The notes under the pieces are model-generated. The model did not search any database. It was given only the letters and a program-made list of their open reading frames with translations, and had not been told where the DNA came from. From Echinococcus granulosus (lineage: Eukaryota > Platyhelminthes > Cestoda > Cyclophyllidea > Taeniidae), in NCBI RefSeq assembly GCF_000524195.1, contig NW_020170384.1, positions 2,283,145 to 2,347,144 of the forward strand: DNA of 64,000 nt, written 5' to 3'. The translations under genes and the position numbers were made by a program. Positions 24,447-35,574 of this stretch are shown one piece after another. Each line of letters begins with the position of its first letter. The first letter of the stretch is position 1.

Positions 24447-25374
24447 TGCATTACTTTTGCAGGCAAGTACACTTGGCCTTTGTACTTCCGCTGGACATCT
24501 CGCTTACCACCCAGCTCTCCTCTACGTCAACAATACATCTACTCTTCGGGAAAGTCTTGATACACCAAATAAATAAATAAATCGGAGAGCGAACCCCATC
24601 CTGAAGGCTAACTACCTCAATTTCTACTATCAAACGCAAAACGTTGACACAATGGAAGGAAGGCATATGCTGTAGGTGAGAGAACCGGTGACGATCCCTA
24701 ACAGAAGGTCTGGATTTGACGTCTACCTTTGGCGACTGCCCCAGCTCTGTATTCTGCAGGAGCACTGAAGCGGTAGTGGACCATCTGAATAAGCTTGTTG
24801 TGGATCTGTCCACGGTATCTAGGTGAAGATGTGAACACGTGACACTTTCCCCACTTCTCTACTAATTGGATGAAACCCGGATAAAGATACGGCTGGTTAA
24901 TTAACTATCTTAAGCCCCTTTTTATTAAATGACTCTGCTTTAAGGGTAGTATTCCTACGAACAGTGATGGACACACAATGTTGAGCACATTTCCTAATCC
25001 CTAATTCAGTTCTAAAACGGAACGAAACTCCAGATCAAGTGGAATCGCCAAGAGGGATAATTGGCATTGCAGTCGGACATCCTCTTGGGTGGCCGCAAAT
25101 CCGATGATTGCCGCTGTTGGTTCATGGGTGCTGCTCTTACAGCACCAACTACGTTGAGATAAATGACGCTAAAGATTGACTAAGAGGAGCTCCGAGGGCG
25201 AAATCCATGAGGAGTTTAACTTTTGTTTAACTTTTCGTTGAGTTTGCAGGGGCGCTTAATAGTCAGCCATGGTTCTCAGCCATTAGTCGCCGCAGCCCTT
25301 CTGTAAGTCAGCAATGCATATTCTGCTCGAGTATTATGTCATCTTTCGTCTTCAGGGAAGTCTCGGTGAGGGAC
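24447..25374 (-). mobile_element. TRIM-like LTR element, near-complete (copy 5)
   Basis: The left LTR (24447-24565) has an internal deletion removing the 'gtttaactcttcg' part. The right LTR (25207-25374) is fuller ('cttttgtttaacttttcg', 'cagcccttctgtaagtcagc', 'cgtcttcagggaagtctcgg'). The inner part shares the 'ccctaacagaaggtctgg' and 'aagtggaatcgccaagaggg' blocks with copies 1, 2 and 4. An AAAT tandem run lies just inside (24567-24582). Confidence 0.75.
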
Positions 25375-26864
25375 ACCTCTTATAATACTTGAATTTCATT
25401 TGTTCTGTTCGCTACAAAGCCAATTCATAATAAAGGCACTAATTATGCGATTAGAAATACTTTTATGCATTTACTTTGTCTAATGGCTAGCTAGGTCAAT
25501 TTGCACAAGTTTCCCTCTCCCAATTCCAAACAATCGGAGGGTTTAAAACTGCCGACAAGTAAATTTCCTTTAGAAAAAAATCAAGAAAATAAGCATCTTG
25601 CGGGTGAAAAACTATAGTTTTGCGTATTTTGTTAGCTATTTTTGTCGCAAAACAAAGATAATTATTTGGGCAACACTATTAGTGGGGGTTTTTGAGTTGA
25701 CCAGTTTTAAAGTACTTCTACCTTTCAATATCTTCCTTATTAAAAACCTGGACTCTGATTCAATTGTCTTGGTCACAGCAATTTTGTTCTCTAAAAATAT
25801 TTTCTCTTTTTGCTAAGCATTAAATAGGAAACTTTAAGCACTTACTTGGGTCTCTTATATCTCCTTTACAACTATACTACCAGAAGGTTTACATAATGCC
25901 TACTAAGTCTTTGTTAATTTTTAATGGGAAATTTTGAAGCAATTTTGGCTATATCATAAACTTTACGAGTATATTATGCAATCTCAATAATTTTAAATTA
26001 TTTGGGGGAGTTATCAGAATTCATCAAGAGTCACTTTGAGCTAAAGTACACTCCGACTGATTCACAAATGCCTAAATTCAGCCGGTTTCCTCGATTATGT
26101 GAACTTCAGACGCTACAGATTTTTCCACCGGGGTTAAATAATGCCCCATGTAGTTTCTGTCTTCAAAATCATGCACCACCTTCTGAGTACAGCATCTGAG
26201 TCCACCCTGGAGATAGCGCACGGTGGCAACAAAGAAAGCCCGGCAACCAATGATTGGGACTGGAGGAGACAGAAATTCAACAGCACTATTAGGGTTACAA
26301 AAGTACTCACCCGGTTGAGTGGACAACTTAAACAAATCTCCTTTCAATAGAAGTAACGTCGTATTTTTGCAGTTACAAAAAATCCTTTAAAAAAGTGGGA
26401 AAAATTTGGACGTGTACAGCTCTCCCTAGAAAAAGGAAAGCAATCTTTTACATTCGAGTGGATCTTTGGTATTTTTGATAGATATGTTTTGATATTGTGA
26501 GTTAAATTGGCAGTTAGTGTGACAACCTCAAATGGACAAGTGTGCGAGGAAGGCTGTCAAAACTACTTTGAGTAGAAATTTCTAGTAGGCCTCTACTATT
26601 GTGATCGACATTGACAGTTAAAAGTACAATCATTGAATAAAACAAAAGTTGTTTTAAATTTTGACAATAGGAGGGGCTTTCAAGTTAAATTGTGACCTCT
26701 GCTTTTACGGGTACGAAATGGAGTACCGCCGCGGCAGTACTAGTGGCCATTTCAGACACCGTCCATGAAGACTGTCGGCGAAAATGATGGTGCTTCAGGC
26801 CTTCATAGAATAGTTAATTCTTACAGAGAAGTCTTTTATTCCAGATATTCGTGCTTATTGCTTA
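25375..26864. other. Intergenic stretch, no gene established
   Basis: Frames at 25598-25816 (plus) and 26078-26347 (minus) are open. The minus one contains plausible splice signals but no recognised domain. No RNA gene is seen. Confidence 0.35.
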
Positions 26865-27059
26865 TGTAATGCGGTAATTGTTTGTTCAGCTCGCAATTCT
26901 GGTAACGGGTCATTCAAGGGCTCCCCCATTGTACATCCGCCGGGCGGTCAGGCCTTTGGACCATTTCAATAGCCCAAAGCCCTTCTGTATGCTGATGATA
27001 CATAATCTGCCCAAGTATTATCTCTTCTCTCGTCTTCTGAGACGTCTTGAGTCGTAACA
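26865..27059 (-). repeat. Solo LTR of the TRIM-like family, minus orientation
   Basis: Full length: begins 'tgtaatgcggtaattgtttg', carries 'tccgccgggcggtcaggcct' and 'ataatctgcccaagtattat', and ends 'gtcttgagtcgtaaca'. There is no adjoining internal sequence. Confidence 0.8.
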
Positions 27060-27969
27060 CTTAGGCCTTAAAGTAGGAACAAAAACGCGACAGACAAATG
27101 TGAGAGAAAACAATTGCCAAAATTAGCATTCAACCTGCTATACATAAACCAAGAATTCAAGGTTTAGTCTAAACACCCCTTATATCTACGCCAGTTTCGG
27201 TGTTTGAAAAGACATTAATTAAAACAATAGTTTGTAAAGACAAGCCAGTAATTCGAGCAAACAAATGCCTATCCTACTTTTATTAATCTGATTAAAAAGG
27301 AAATCATTTTCACTTACATACTTTTATCCACCACAAGCGAGTAGTTGTCTCTACTCCACTGGCGCAGTAGACAACGCTACCTACTTCCAGTGATAGTGGC
27401 TTTGAAGGCAGCACGATTTGTGCACCGTTTTTAGCGAAGCTGGTGGCATTGCTCCGTGAACCCGGAGTTCCATGATGTGCCGCAACATCAGGGTAGCCGT
27501 TTTAAAAATTGGAAAAGTACTAAGGACACTCCTTAACTTTGTCGGCACTGATTGATGTGTACCTAGTGAGCAATTAGTGAACTTAAAGTGGGCAATAGTT
27601 GGTTTTTGTTACTTCAGTTGTCTTATTTCCTATAAACGATTTACTTTAATAACTTTTTTGTATTTATACCAAGATATTGCCTGATTATTTCAAATGATAA
27701 GTTTTCTTTAGTTCCTTGGTTTTTTTAATTTTTAACCGTATTTGTTTTTATTACTTCACATCTTAGTGCCGAAGCTAGTCGACTTCCTACTGTCATCCTC
27801 AACACTGATCTTTGCTACTGCGCTGACCTATCCCAAGATTGACACAATGTAAATATACCCACTGAACTGTACACTAAAAAGTAGCGGCCTACCTATTGCT
27901 GTTACATTATTTACATTCATACATCCATACTTCAGTAACTCGAGACAAATAACACGCCCACATAAGCAA
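27060..27969. other. Intergenic stretch containing a coding-like minus-strand segment
   Basis: The segment 27498-27310 (minus) is open for 62 codons, GC-richer than its surroundings, and is followed by a GTATGT donor at 27321-27316. No ATG or acceptor was found for it. The rest is AT-rich and empty. Confidence 0.3.
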
Positions 27970-28969
27970 ATGTCTTAATATGATGCAAACCAGGCCTCAT
28001 GTGAAGGTTGTATCCCCTTGAGTCATTAAGAAGGACCGAGGGGTTGCTGGCGTGGTCAGGGGGCCGTTCCTTCAGCGGAAGTAGAAAGGTGGAGCCTTCA
28101 GTGCCCGTGTAATCCAAAACGAAGAGTAAAACAAACACCTAAAATATTACATAGTTCCCCTCGACTTTTGAGAGTTAACCCCGACGCCTTTTTAGGTCAA
28201 CCTCCTACCTCGGTCATCATATCGTAGACAAGACGGTAAATGTATGTGCAGCTTAGAAAACATTTGACGGCACCATTACATATCCGTCTTGGTAATTCCA
28301 CTCGATAGGGAATTCCGTCCTGTTCTGGAAACTGTATTGGGGAAGTGGAACTGTGGAGGCCTTCTCGTATTTCCATCGCTAGTGGTAGGAACCCTACCCT
28401 AAAATCAGTCATTTAATGATTGATTACTTCCGTATGGTTTTTTATGGTAAAATTTCCTGTCTATTTCTCCTTGAAACTCTGTTTTTACTTCGGTGCTGTC
28501 TAGCCATATCTATCTCTCTGGGTTATATCCAGCTAGCAGAGGTGGAGTAGGTATTACGAAATCGCTTAATTAACATTTTCATACAGGTGCGGTAGATAGG
28601 TCGGTAAAGGACTTTTTCCAAATGGTCCATGGCTAGTGTTGCTTCGGTTGATAATAGTACCCCTACGGGGCACGGGACTGGGGTAGAAACCCATGCGCAG
28701 TATACATGTTCCCTATGTTAATTTAAGGTTTAGCATTCAGGAACAGAAATCAAGGTATTTGTTCTTTATGATCGGGTTTGCTTTTCGCTGCCGGGATCTT
28801 TCCTAAGGGCAAAAAAGTTGTATTTCTTAAGTAAAATATGTATCGTCGACACACGGTAGGGTTCGGGGGATAGTGGCATGGTCCGGGGAGCATGTTGCTC
28901 AGCGAAAGTACAATGGTGGAGTCCCAAGTACCTGTGTAACCGAAACCGAGAGTTAAGCAAACTATGACA
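27970..28969 (+). mobile_element. TRIM-like LTR element, near-complete (copy 6)
   Basis: The left LTR (about 27970-28151) has a diverged 5' third, then 'ggagccttcagtgcccgtgt', 'aatccaaaacgaagagtaaa' and 'aatattaca'. The right LTR (about 28786-28969) has 'cggtagggttcgggggatag' and 'ctcagcgaaagtacaatggt'. The internal sequence begins 'tagttcccctcgactttt', matching copies 3 and 7, and holds a 'ttctggaaactgtattggg' block also seen in copy 8. Confidence 0.75.
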
Positions 28970-31188
28970 TGCGACGAATGGCTCTATGTAAACACCAAAA
29001 GCAGCATATTTTTAGCAGTTTTTAGCTTAAACCTGTTAAAATCTCAACCCTATTAATATTATGGTAAATTATATAAACTGTATTAAAATCATAACCTAGA
29101 TTGCTTTCGTTGGGTATTCAGTGGTATAAAAGTCGTTCCAACTTCAAACCTACGAATAAAACCTAAATCAAATAAAGATTTTTATGTTTATGTCACACCA
29201 TATGTTGTTTCACCTATGCTCATGGCGCTTTTTACCTCCCATCTTTATAAGNNNNNNNNNNNNNNNNNNNNNNNNNNNNNNNNNNNNNNNNNNNNNNNNN
29301 NNNNNNNNNNNNNNNNNNNNNNNNNNNNNNNNNNNNNNNNNNNNNNNNNNNGTTGTGAAAGTAATCCGTCAACCATGCTTCTTCAGTATTAACAGAAATC
29401 AAACAAGAAACTAAAAATGAAGAGGTATAAAGAAATAAAGATCCTGATTACGCATTCCAATATAAGGAACCCGCATAGAGGCGTCAGGTGACGAAGGAGA
29501 TTCGTGCCAGTTTCTGTGTGGCTTGATACAATGACTTGGTTTAACATGCAGAGGCCTCTAAAATGCATGCAGCTGTTTCTTTTGTCATCGGCACTCTTTA
29601 TTTTGTTCTCCATCACCCCTTTCTCGTTTCAAACAATCGTAAAGTTACAATCGCAGTTTGTCAACTTTACGAAACCAGCTTAAGTCGACTCCGCAAATAT
29701 AACCGATACTCAACAAACCTCTAGGAAGCGGTTCAAAAATTGGAATCCAGTGACAACCCACTCAAGAATGGAAGGTCGTCAGGAAATGAAATTACATTAA
29801 ATAAAATCGAGGTCGACTTGTTAGGGGCATGCTCTAGTCATTATTAGCGTGGGTGATGCAGCAAATGGTCCACGCTCACATCTATTAAGGAAGTGGTAGC
29901 AACAGCTAAGCAAATGGGAGTCCCATGCATTGACAGCTGGTGATGAAATCCCATGACTATCAATTTCCTCTTACTTTCCCAACTCCATGCTATCAAACGC
30001 GTCGTCGGAAGAGAATCTTGTGTTGTTTGACCCACCAACGTGTGGTGGGAAAGGACATTTGTATTCAAACATCTGTTAAGTGAGCGCAAACGTCGTTGGT
30101 TGATTGTCCTTGAAAGATCGGCCCACTGTCCACCTCACACTTCCCAGCCACGCACCATTTCATCCGTAGAAGCCTGGGAACGTGCTTTGCCTCTAGTTGC
30201 AACTCGTTTAATTAAAGTGAAATTCACAAATGTGTGCTTTGTTGGGAGGGAATTGTAAATTACAATGGCAATCACATGGACGACTGGAATGTTTGCATAT
30301 CGGTTTTGCATTTACATAGTTGTTGTAAAAACAGCGCGGTCCTGTCTGATTAGCTGACACATGCGAGAATGAGCCAAATCCTGTGCCATTTCTCACGTCT
30401 TGTGCTTTGGCCAGACTGGTCTGGCCACCAGATGGCTGCTCTGTGCTTGTGCGCTCGTTCAATTGTGACCAAAGGCCTATTTCCTCCTTACAGATTAAAA
30501 TATCTCCAAGAATACAAGCACTCACAACTATTCACCTAGTCCAAGGAAACAGATCTTATATTTCTCTTTCACCGCATTTTAGGGTAGAAAGGAAGGAATT
30601 ATTGCCTTATTCCCGCTCATTCTCTGCCCCACCCTGATTATACTACTTAAAGTGATGATTATCGCCTATTTTGGCGTCAACGTTATACAATTACGTAAAA
30701 AGCGGACCGTTGAAAAATGAACTAGTATAGGAGCGGAGGCAACGAGAGCCAGACTGTTTACCTCCAGGGGCAAATTATTTTATAAAAGTGGAGTCCGCTA
30801 GCCTGTATCTCGCTGAAAAATAATTAAAGATTATGAGCTGCAGTGATGACTATTTCAACGCAAAATATTTTTTGTTAAAAGTAGTTATTTTAATCACCAT
30901 TCGGTGCATGCCAATCCCACTATTCAAATGCACAAGAGAAGCACTCTTTGTAATCACGGGCCATTAGAAACTTAAAGGGCATTTTGAAAAACTTTTTCAG
31001 CTACATTACACTTCAAAATATGTATTAGCTGCAGTTTATTAAGCTTTGCATTTTGGCAAAATTTCTGTTAAAATATTGTTCTCTTTCCTAGAGGTGAGTG
31101 GTCCATTTGACTAGGGCAAATAACAAGTCGCTCAGACCTAACAACTTAGCTAATGAGCAGATATAATGCCCTGAATTCCGCCAAATAC
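28970..31188. other. Intergenic stretch including the assembly gap
   Basis: No gene was established. Frames at 29844-30089, 30040-30258, 30208-30525 and 30383-30637 overlap on opposite strands and show no domain. The locally higher GC at 30.0-30.6 kb could hide an exon but none is supported. Confidence 0.35.
29252..29351. other. Assembly gap of 100 N
   Basis: Exactly 100 consecutive N. This is the conventional scaffold gap of unknown true length, so anything spanning it is unresolved. Confidence 0.99.
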
Positions 31189-31382
31189 TGCAACAATTTA
31201 ATCATTCGCCTAACTCTTTGCTTTGGTTTCACGGATACCAAGGCTCCGAGATTGTACTTCCAACATTAAACGTGGCTGGGAAGCTGCTTTAGTAACCCCT
31301 TAGCTCTTCTCTATGTCAATAGTTCATATTATGCCCTAATTTTATCACTTCATTTGTCTTTAGAAAAGGTTCGGTTTGTTAC
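31189..31382 (-). repeat. Solo LTR of the TRIM-like family, minus orientation
   Basis: 'cctaactctttgctttggtt', 'ccaaggctccgagattgtac', 'taaccccttagctcttctct' and 'cttcatttgtctttagaaaa' are in family order, between a TG start and a 'gttaca' end. The central GC-rich core is eroded. Confidence 0.7.
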
Positions 31383-32239
31383 AATACTGCTAGGCTTCAC
31401 CTCATGCTTAGTCTTTTTTGATTATTTTCTTAATAATTTAATTTCATACTTCATGTTAAATTCCTCCGTGACATTCCCTTTCTTAGGTTTAGCTATTTTA
31501 CTGATATGATCGACCACTGCTACCAAACTCTCTGCCCCACTACCAATTTTTAAGTTTAGGTAGGTTTCTGAGTTTTTAAAATTGAGTCAAATGTACTCTT
31601 AAGTAAGCGTTTATGTCTAGACTTACAACTTGGTGGTGTACATACATCAAGTGGTCATGGTTGCTGTAAAAAATGGCTATTTAAAAGTACTTGATAAAAC
31701 ACTACTTACTCTTATTTCAAATCCTTATTCTTTAGCACTAAATTCTCCAGTTGCTACCTTGTAAAAAGGTTTAAGAAGGCCTTTTTTTATTGTCATCTAG
31801 ACGAAAAACCACCTATCGTTTATTCTAAAAATGTTGAGCTTTGTAGTTTTGGGGGGAATGCCTGTGAGAGGTTGATTACTCTATGCTTCTATTTAAGTAA
31901 CGTGTACAAACATCAACTCCCATAAAATGTTTTGGCATATTTGCCCAAATTTACCCAAAATATTCTGTTACTTTTGCTATTTTGTTTCACTTTTCGCAAA
32001 CTATTAACTAAATAATTTTAAATGAAACAAGTAAATCAATTTTGTTTTTTTCTACTTATAAACTCTAGTAGTCAAATTTAACAGGATTATTCTTGCCAGT
32101 GATGTAGTTTTATAGACCAATACCATGAATATTAAATTTGGAGAGAGATTGACCCTTTTTTACTAGGGCGTTCTAATGTCAGAGGTTTGAGTTCACAACA
32201 GCTTATTACTAGTTTCTGCAACAGGTTAGAGTAAGCTCC
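31383..32239. other. AT-rich intergenic stretch, nothing recognised
   Basis: Strongly AT-rich with no open frame of interest and no family repeat. Confidence 0.5.
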
Positions 32240-32686
32240 TCAATAATTATAATTTGTAAGAGAAGCTCTACAAGGGATACACAACTCCAACTACTAAAGC
32301 TTACTGCTACGTCTCGATGAAGATTTTTGCACCTTACTTTATCATATATACTGTCACTGTTGCTATGTAAAAACCGGTGAAGTTGTGAGTCATCGTCGGC
32401 CCGACAATGAGGGTCTACCAGTCTTATTTCAACATGATTCGGGGGTAGATCTCCACTGTTAATCCTATGGCGAAAGCACTGTGACACTGTAAAGTTCTAG
32501 ATGCACTATCCCAGAGGCGACATTTGCGTAACGCGCACGTACTGAGCATGAGACTGGAGATTGTAGAGATGGTAGAGACTGTAGGAGGCCATCGATTATG
32601 TAGCATCCACACGCGATGTCCTCTGAAGTGCAGTTTTCTGTGGAGGGCCAAGAGCTGATGGAGACTACTAGCAAGAAAAGAACCAT
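32240..32686 (-). CDS. Candidate small secreted cysteine-rich protein, three exons
   Basis: Exons 32686-32522, 32478-32338 and 32290-32240 join in phase through introns of 43 and 47 nt to give 118 residues. Residues 1-14 (MVLFLLVVSISSWP) look like a signal peptide. The mature part has eight cysteines (positions 19, 26, 28, 47, 56, 80, 106, 109), an even number that suits disulfides, including a C-x-C at 26-28. I do not recognise the family; a C-x-C near the mature N-terminus also occurs in TIMP/NTR proteins, but that likeness is weak. The second intron has a good GTAAGG donor; the first donor (GTCGCC) is poor, so the model could be wrong or the locus could be a frameshifted relic. Confidence 0.35.
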
Positions 32687-32728
32687 GGTTATTTTAGGGC
32701 AGATCACTAGCTTTATTCGCAAAACCAT

Positions 32729-33411
32729 CGTATTTCAGCAAGTGTGAACTATGGGTCACGGCGAGCGGTGTGTTTACCAAAGAAGAGGGTCTCCTTCATC
32801 CTCGATTTGTACCAAAGAAAATTACTGTATCAGCTTTGCTATAGTAAACTTCTGCTGGGTACGTATGCATCTGCGTTTTTTCTGTCTAGTTACTTTTAAA
32901 ACCGTAGTTTAACGAAACAGGGTTTCCTCTGGATGATATTAATTTTCCTCGATGATTTTTAAACAAAAATATATAAGATGGAGAACATCTGCAGTTTGTT
33001 TTTGCAATCCAGTCTGGTTTGATTAGATTTCATACATTTAGGAGCATTATATACGTCCTTATATTAGTTTTATCGGTATTTACTCTAAACTTAATCATTC
33101 CATACCCATTTTTCTGTTTAATTTTGTTATACAAATGGGAATCTGCCCATTATGAACATAATGTAGAATTTTCTGGACTGTATAAAAATTGAAAATGGTT
33201 ATTTTTACTAATCTTTTGCAACATTTTTTTATAAAAATTTCATTTAAAGCCTGCCAGCACATACCTGATTTGCCGGTAGTAATAAACGGATTTTTACTGC
33301 ATAAATGACCTCCGGTCTCCTTATTCACAAGCAAATTTTAAAAAAAATATCAAAATGTGCGTTTTCCATATGTATTTTAAAATAGCTAATGATTACATCT
33401 GTAGCAGAACA
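32729..33411. other. Intergenic stretch, no gene recognised
   Basis: AT-rich. The minus frame 33095-33334 is lysine/asparagine-rich and typical of chance AT-rich frames. Confidence 0.45.
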
Positions 33412-34459
33412 ATGCTTTTGGGACACGAGACTTTCTTGCAGACCATTGACACCATAAAATTAGAGATGAATATGTACTGGATACGTACCGAAGGTCTGAG
33501 GTCCACTAACTTGATCTGCGAAAGCAATAACAACCAAAGCATTACATAGCCCCTCCCTTTTGACTGTCTTCCCCGGCCCTTCCCTTGGTCGACCTCCCAC
33601 GTCTGTCGTCATGCCGCAGACGGTGCTACAAGAACAACACTTACAAATTAACAGCACCAGTCATAGAATTTGCGTCCAAAGGAAAAGACATCTAACTGTA
33701 GCGTCACCTATCTCTCCTGGCAATTCTACTGGATATGGGGTGTCGTCCTGTTTGGGGTCAGTGTTAAGGAAAGGGGGAGTGTGCTGCTCATCTCGCATGT
33801 GCATTGCTGGTGGTTAGGGCACTAGTCCAAAAGCAGTCATTTAACATGGGGCAGGGCTTAAGAAGTTTTGTGGGAAAAGAATTTCGTGCATACTCCTCCT
33901 TGCCACTGCTTTTACTTTTGTGCCACCCAGCCACATACATATCTGGTTTCTATTCAGCTAGCAGGGAGGTGGAGGAAATATCACCATATTCACTTAGCTG
34001 ACATCTTTGCACAGGTGCCGTGGATTGCTCCCTAACGGACTTCGTCAGATGGTTCACTGCCACGGCTAGTATCACTTCATTTGTGTGTAGCATTCCTGCA
34101 GCACAAGAAACTGTGGTATTTACCGAAGGTAGACGTCATTTTTATCCCTTTTAAAAGGAGTCATCACAGATGTTTCCATCCACTGCAAACGCCTTCTCCC
34201 GTCTCTTTGACTTATAGCATTTAGTGGTAGAAATCAAAATAGATACCTTTTAGGATCGGTTTCGCTTTCCATTGTGTCGCAATACTTCCCTAAGACGAAA
34301 GAAGATATAATACTAACGCCGAACTATTATGACGTACACAAGGGCTAAGAGGATTCTGACGTGATCCAGAGGTAATTTCACCCGGTAAAAGTAAAAAGGC
34401 GGAGCCTAAAGTGCCAACCTAACCAGAAGGAAGAGTTAAAAAATAATCATGTCATTACA
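33412..34459 (+). mobile_element. TRIM-like LTR element, near-complete (copy 7)
   Basis: The left LTR (33412-33546) has lost its central part but ends 'aaccaaagcattaca'. The internal region begins 'tagcccctcccttttgactg'. The right LTR (34275-34459) runs 'tgtcgcaatacttccctaag', 'aaaaaggcggagcctaaagt' to 'gtcattaca'. The inner part holds 'cacctatctctcctggcaat' and 'acaggtgccgtggattgctc' blocks, with counterparts in copies 3 and 8. Confidence 0.8.
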
Positions 34460-35574
34460 ATTGTACATCCAACGAAGGGAACTCTTCAATCTCCGAACTT
34501 TGTGATTCTGTAGTAGTAGTATGCGAAGACGTCGAGCAGTCAGCTTCTTCATAAAAGATAGCCAGTCATGTGAGGCGTGGAGGGAGCGGTCCACACAGAG
34601 ACTGCACCTGACAGATAAGCAAAGCAAGCGAATTAGTCATGTGAAAACGTGCTGTAGATTCGGGGGTGCCTAAGCTTCTTACTGCGTCGCTTACTTCGTG
34701 CCGTTTCCTTTCACATGTTCAAAGGTTGCCCAAATATTTTATTAACCTTCCCATTTGTAGAATCTATTCTCAAATACCAAGATGAACTTAAACATCATCA
34801 ATTGCGGCACTCATTTAATCTACTCGACCAATTTTAGTCATTGAAACTACTGCTTCTTCCACTATTGTACCTTGTGCCTCTTCAATGTTGAAAATTCACC
34901 CGTGTACATACTTTCCCGAGAAATGACGCACGTCCGAATCAGCATCGAGATGGGACAATTATTGGGTAAATAATCTTTAAAAGTGTACATTCTTAGCAAT
35001 TGTTGCTGAGCAGTTGCTGGGAGGACGAGCATCAAGAAACGACTATCAACGCTCCATTCAAATTTCACTCTTATTTCTTCTGAACACTTCAGCCCCATCC
35101 ACTTAATAACTGCCTTGAGCACGTCCCCACCTCAACTATGCATATGCCCACGCTACTTAACATGCTTCAGTAGAATATTACTGATCCAACAGCCCAACAC
35201 CACATCTCCCCAATCGGGATATCATGCGGCTTAGGAAATACACCCACCTCCGTGCCATTAAGGTGCACGTTGTCGCCACGCCAATTCGTCGTATTCACAG
35301 GTCCATAGCACAAAGGCGGGGAAAATGAGTTTATCTTGGACAAAAATGGACTAAGTGGCACTTTTTATCGACAATAATGCATAATCATCCAAGAAAACCG
35401 AACGCAAGAAAAAGCATAAAGTAAAGGGTAGATTAAAAATGTACATTACTTATTATAACAGTAGCAGGTATTATATTCAAGCAGGCGTTGTATCATAGAG
35501 TTAAGGTACACATAGGGTAAAACATCTGAAACTATAAGTGACCTCTGTACAGGGATTTAGTGGCGTTCTTGTTC
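34460..35574. other. Intergenic stretch, includes 3' flank of the ZSWIM3-like gene
   Basis: No gene is recognised. Minus frames 34862-35122 and 35167-35361 are open but lack domains. The last few hundred bases before 35575 should contain the 3' UTR of the minus-strand gene that ends there. Confidence 0.35.

Noticed and set aside
26078..26347. Minus-strand 89-codon frame with donor- and acceptor-like signals
   Set aside because: No coherent multi-exon model or domain emerged, so it is left unannotated.
27340..27480. Possible tRNA or structured RNA suggested by the GC-richer stretch
   Set aside because: No cloverleaf, A-box or B-box arrangement could be drawn.
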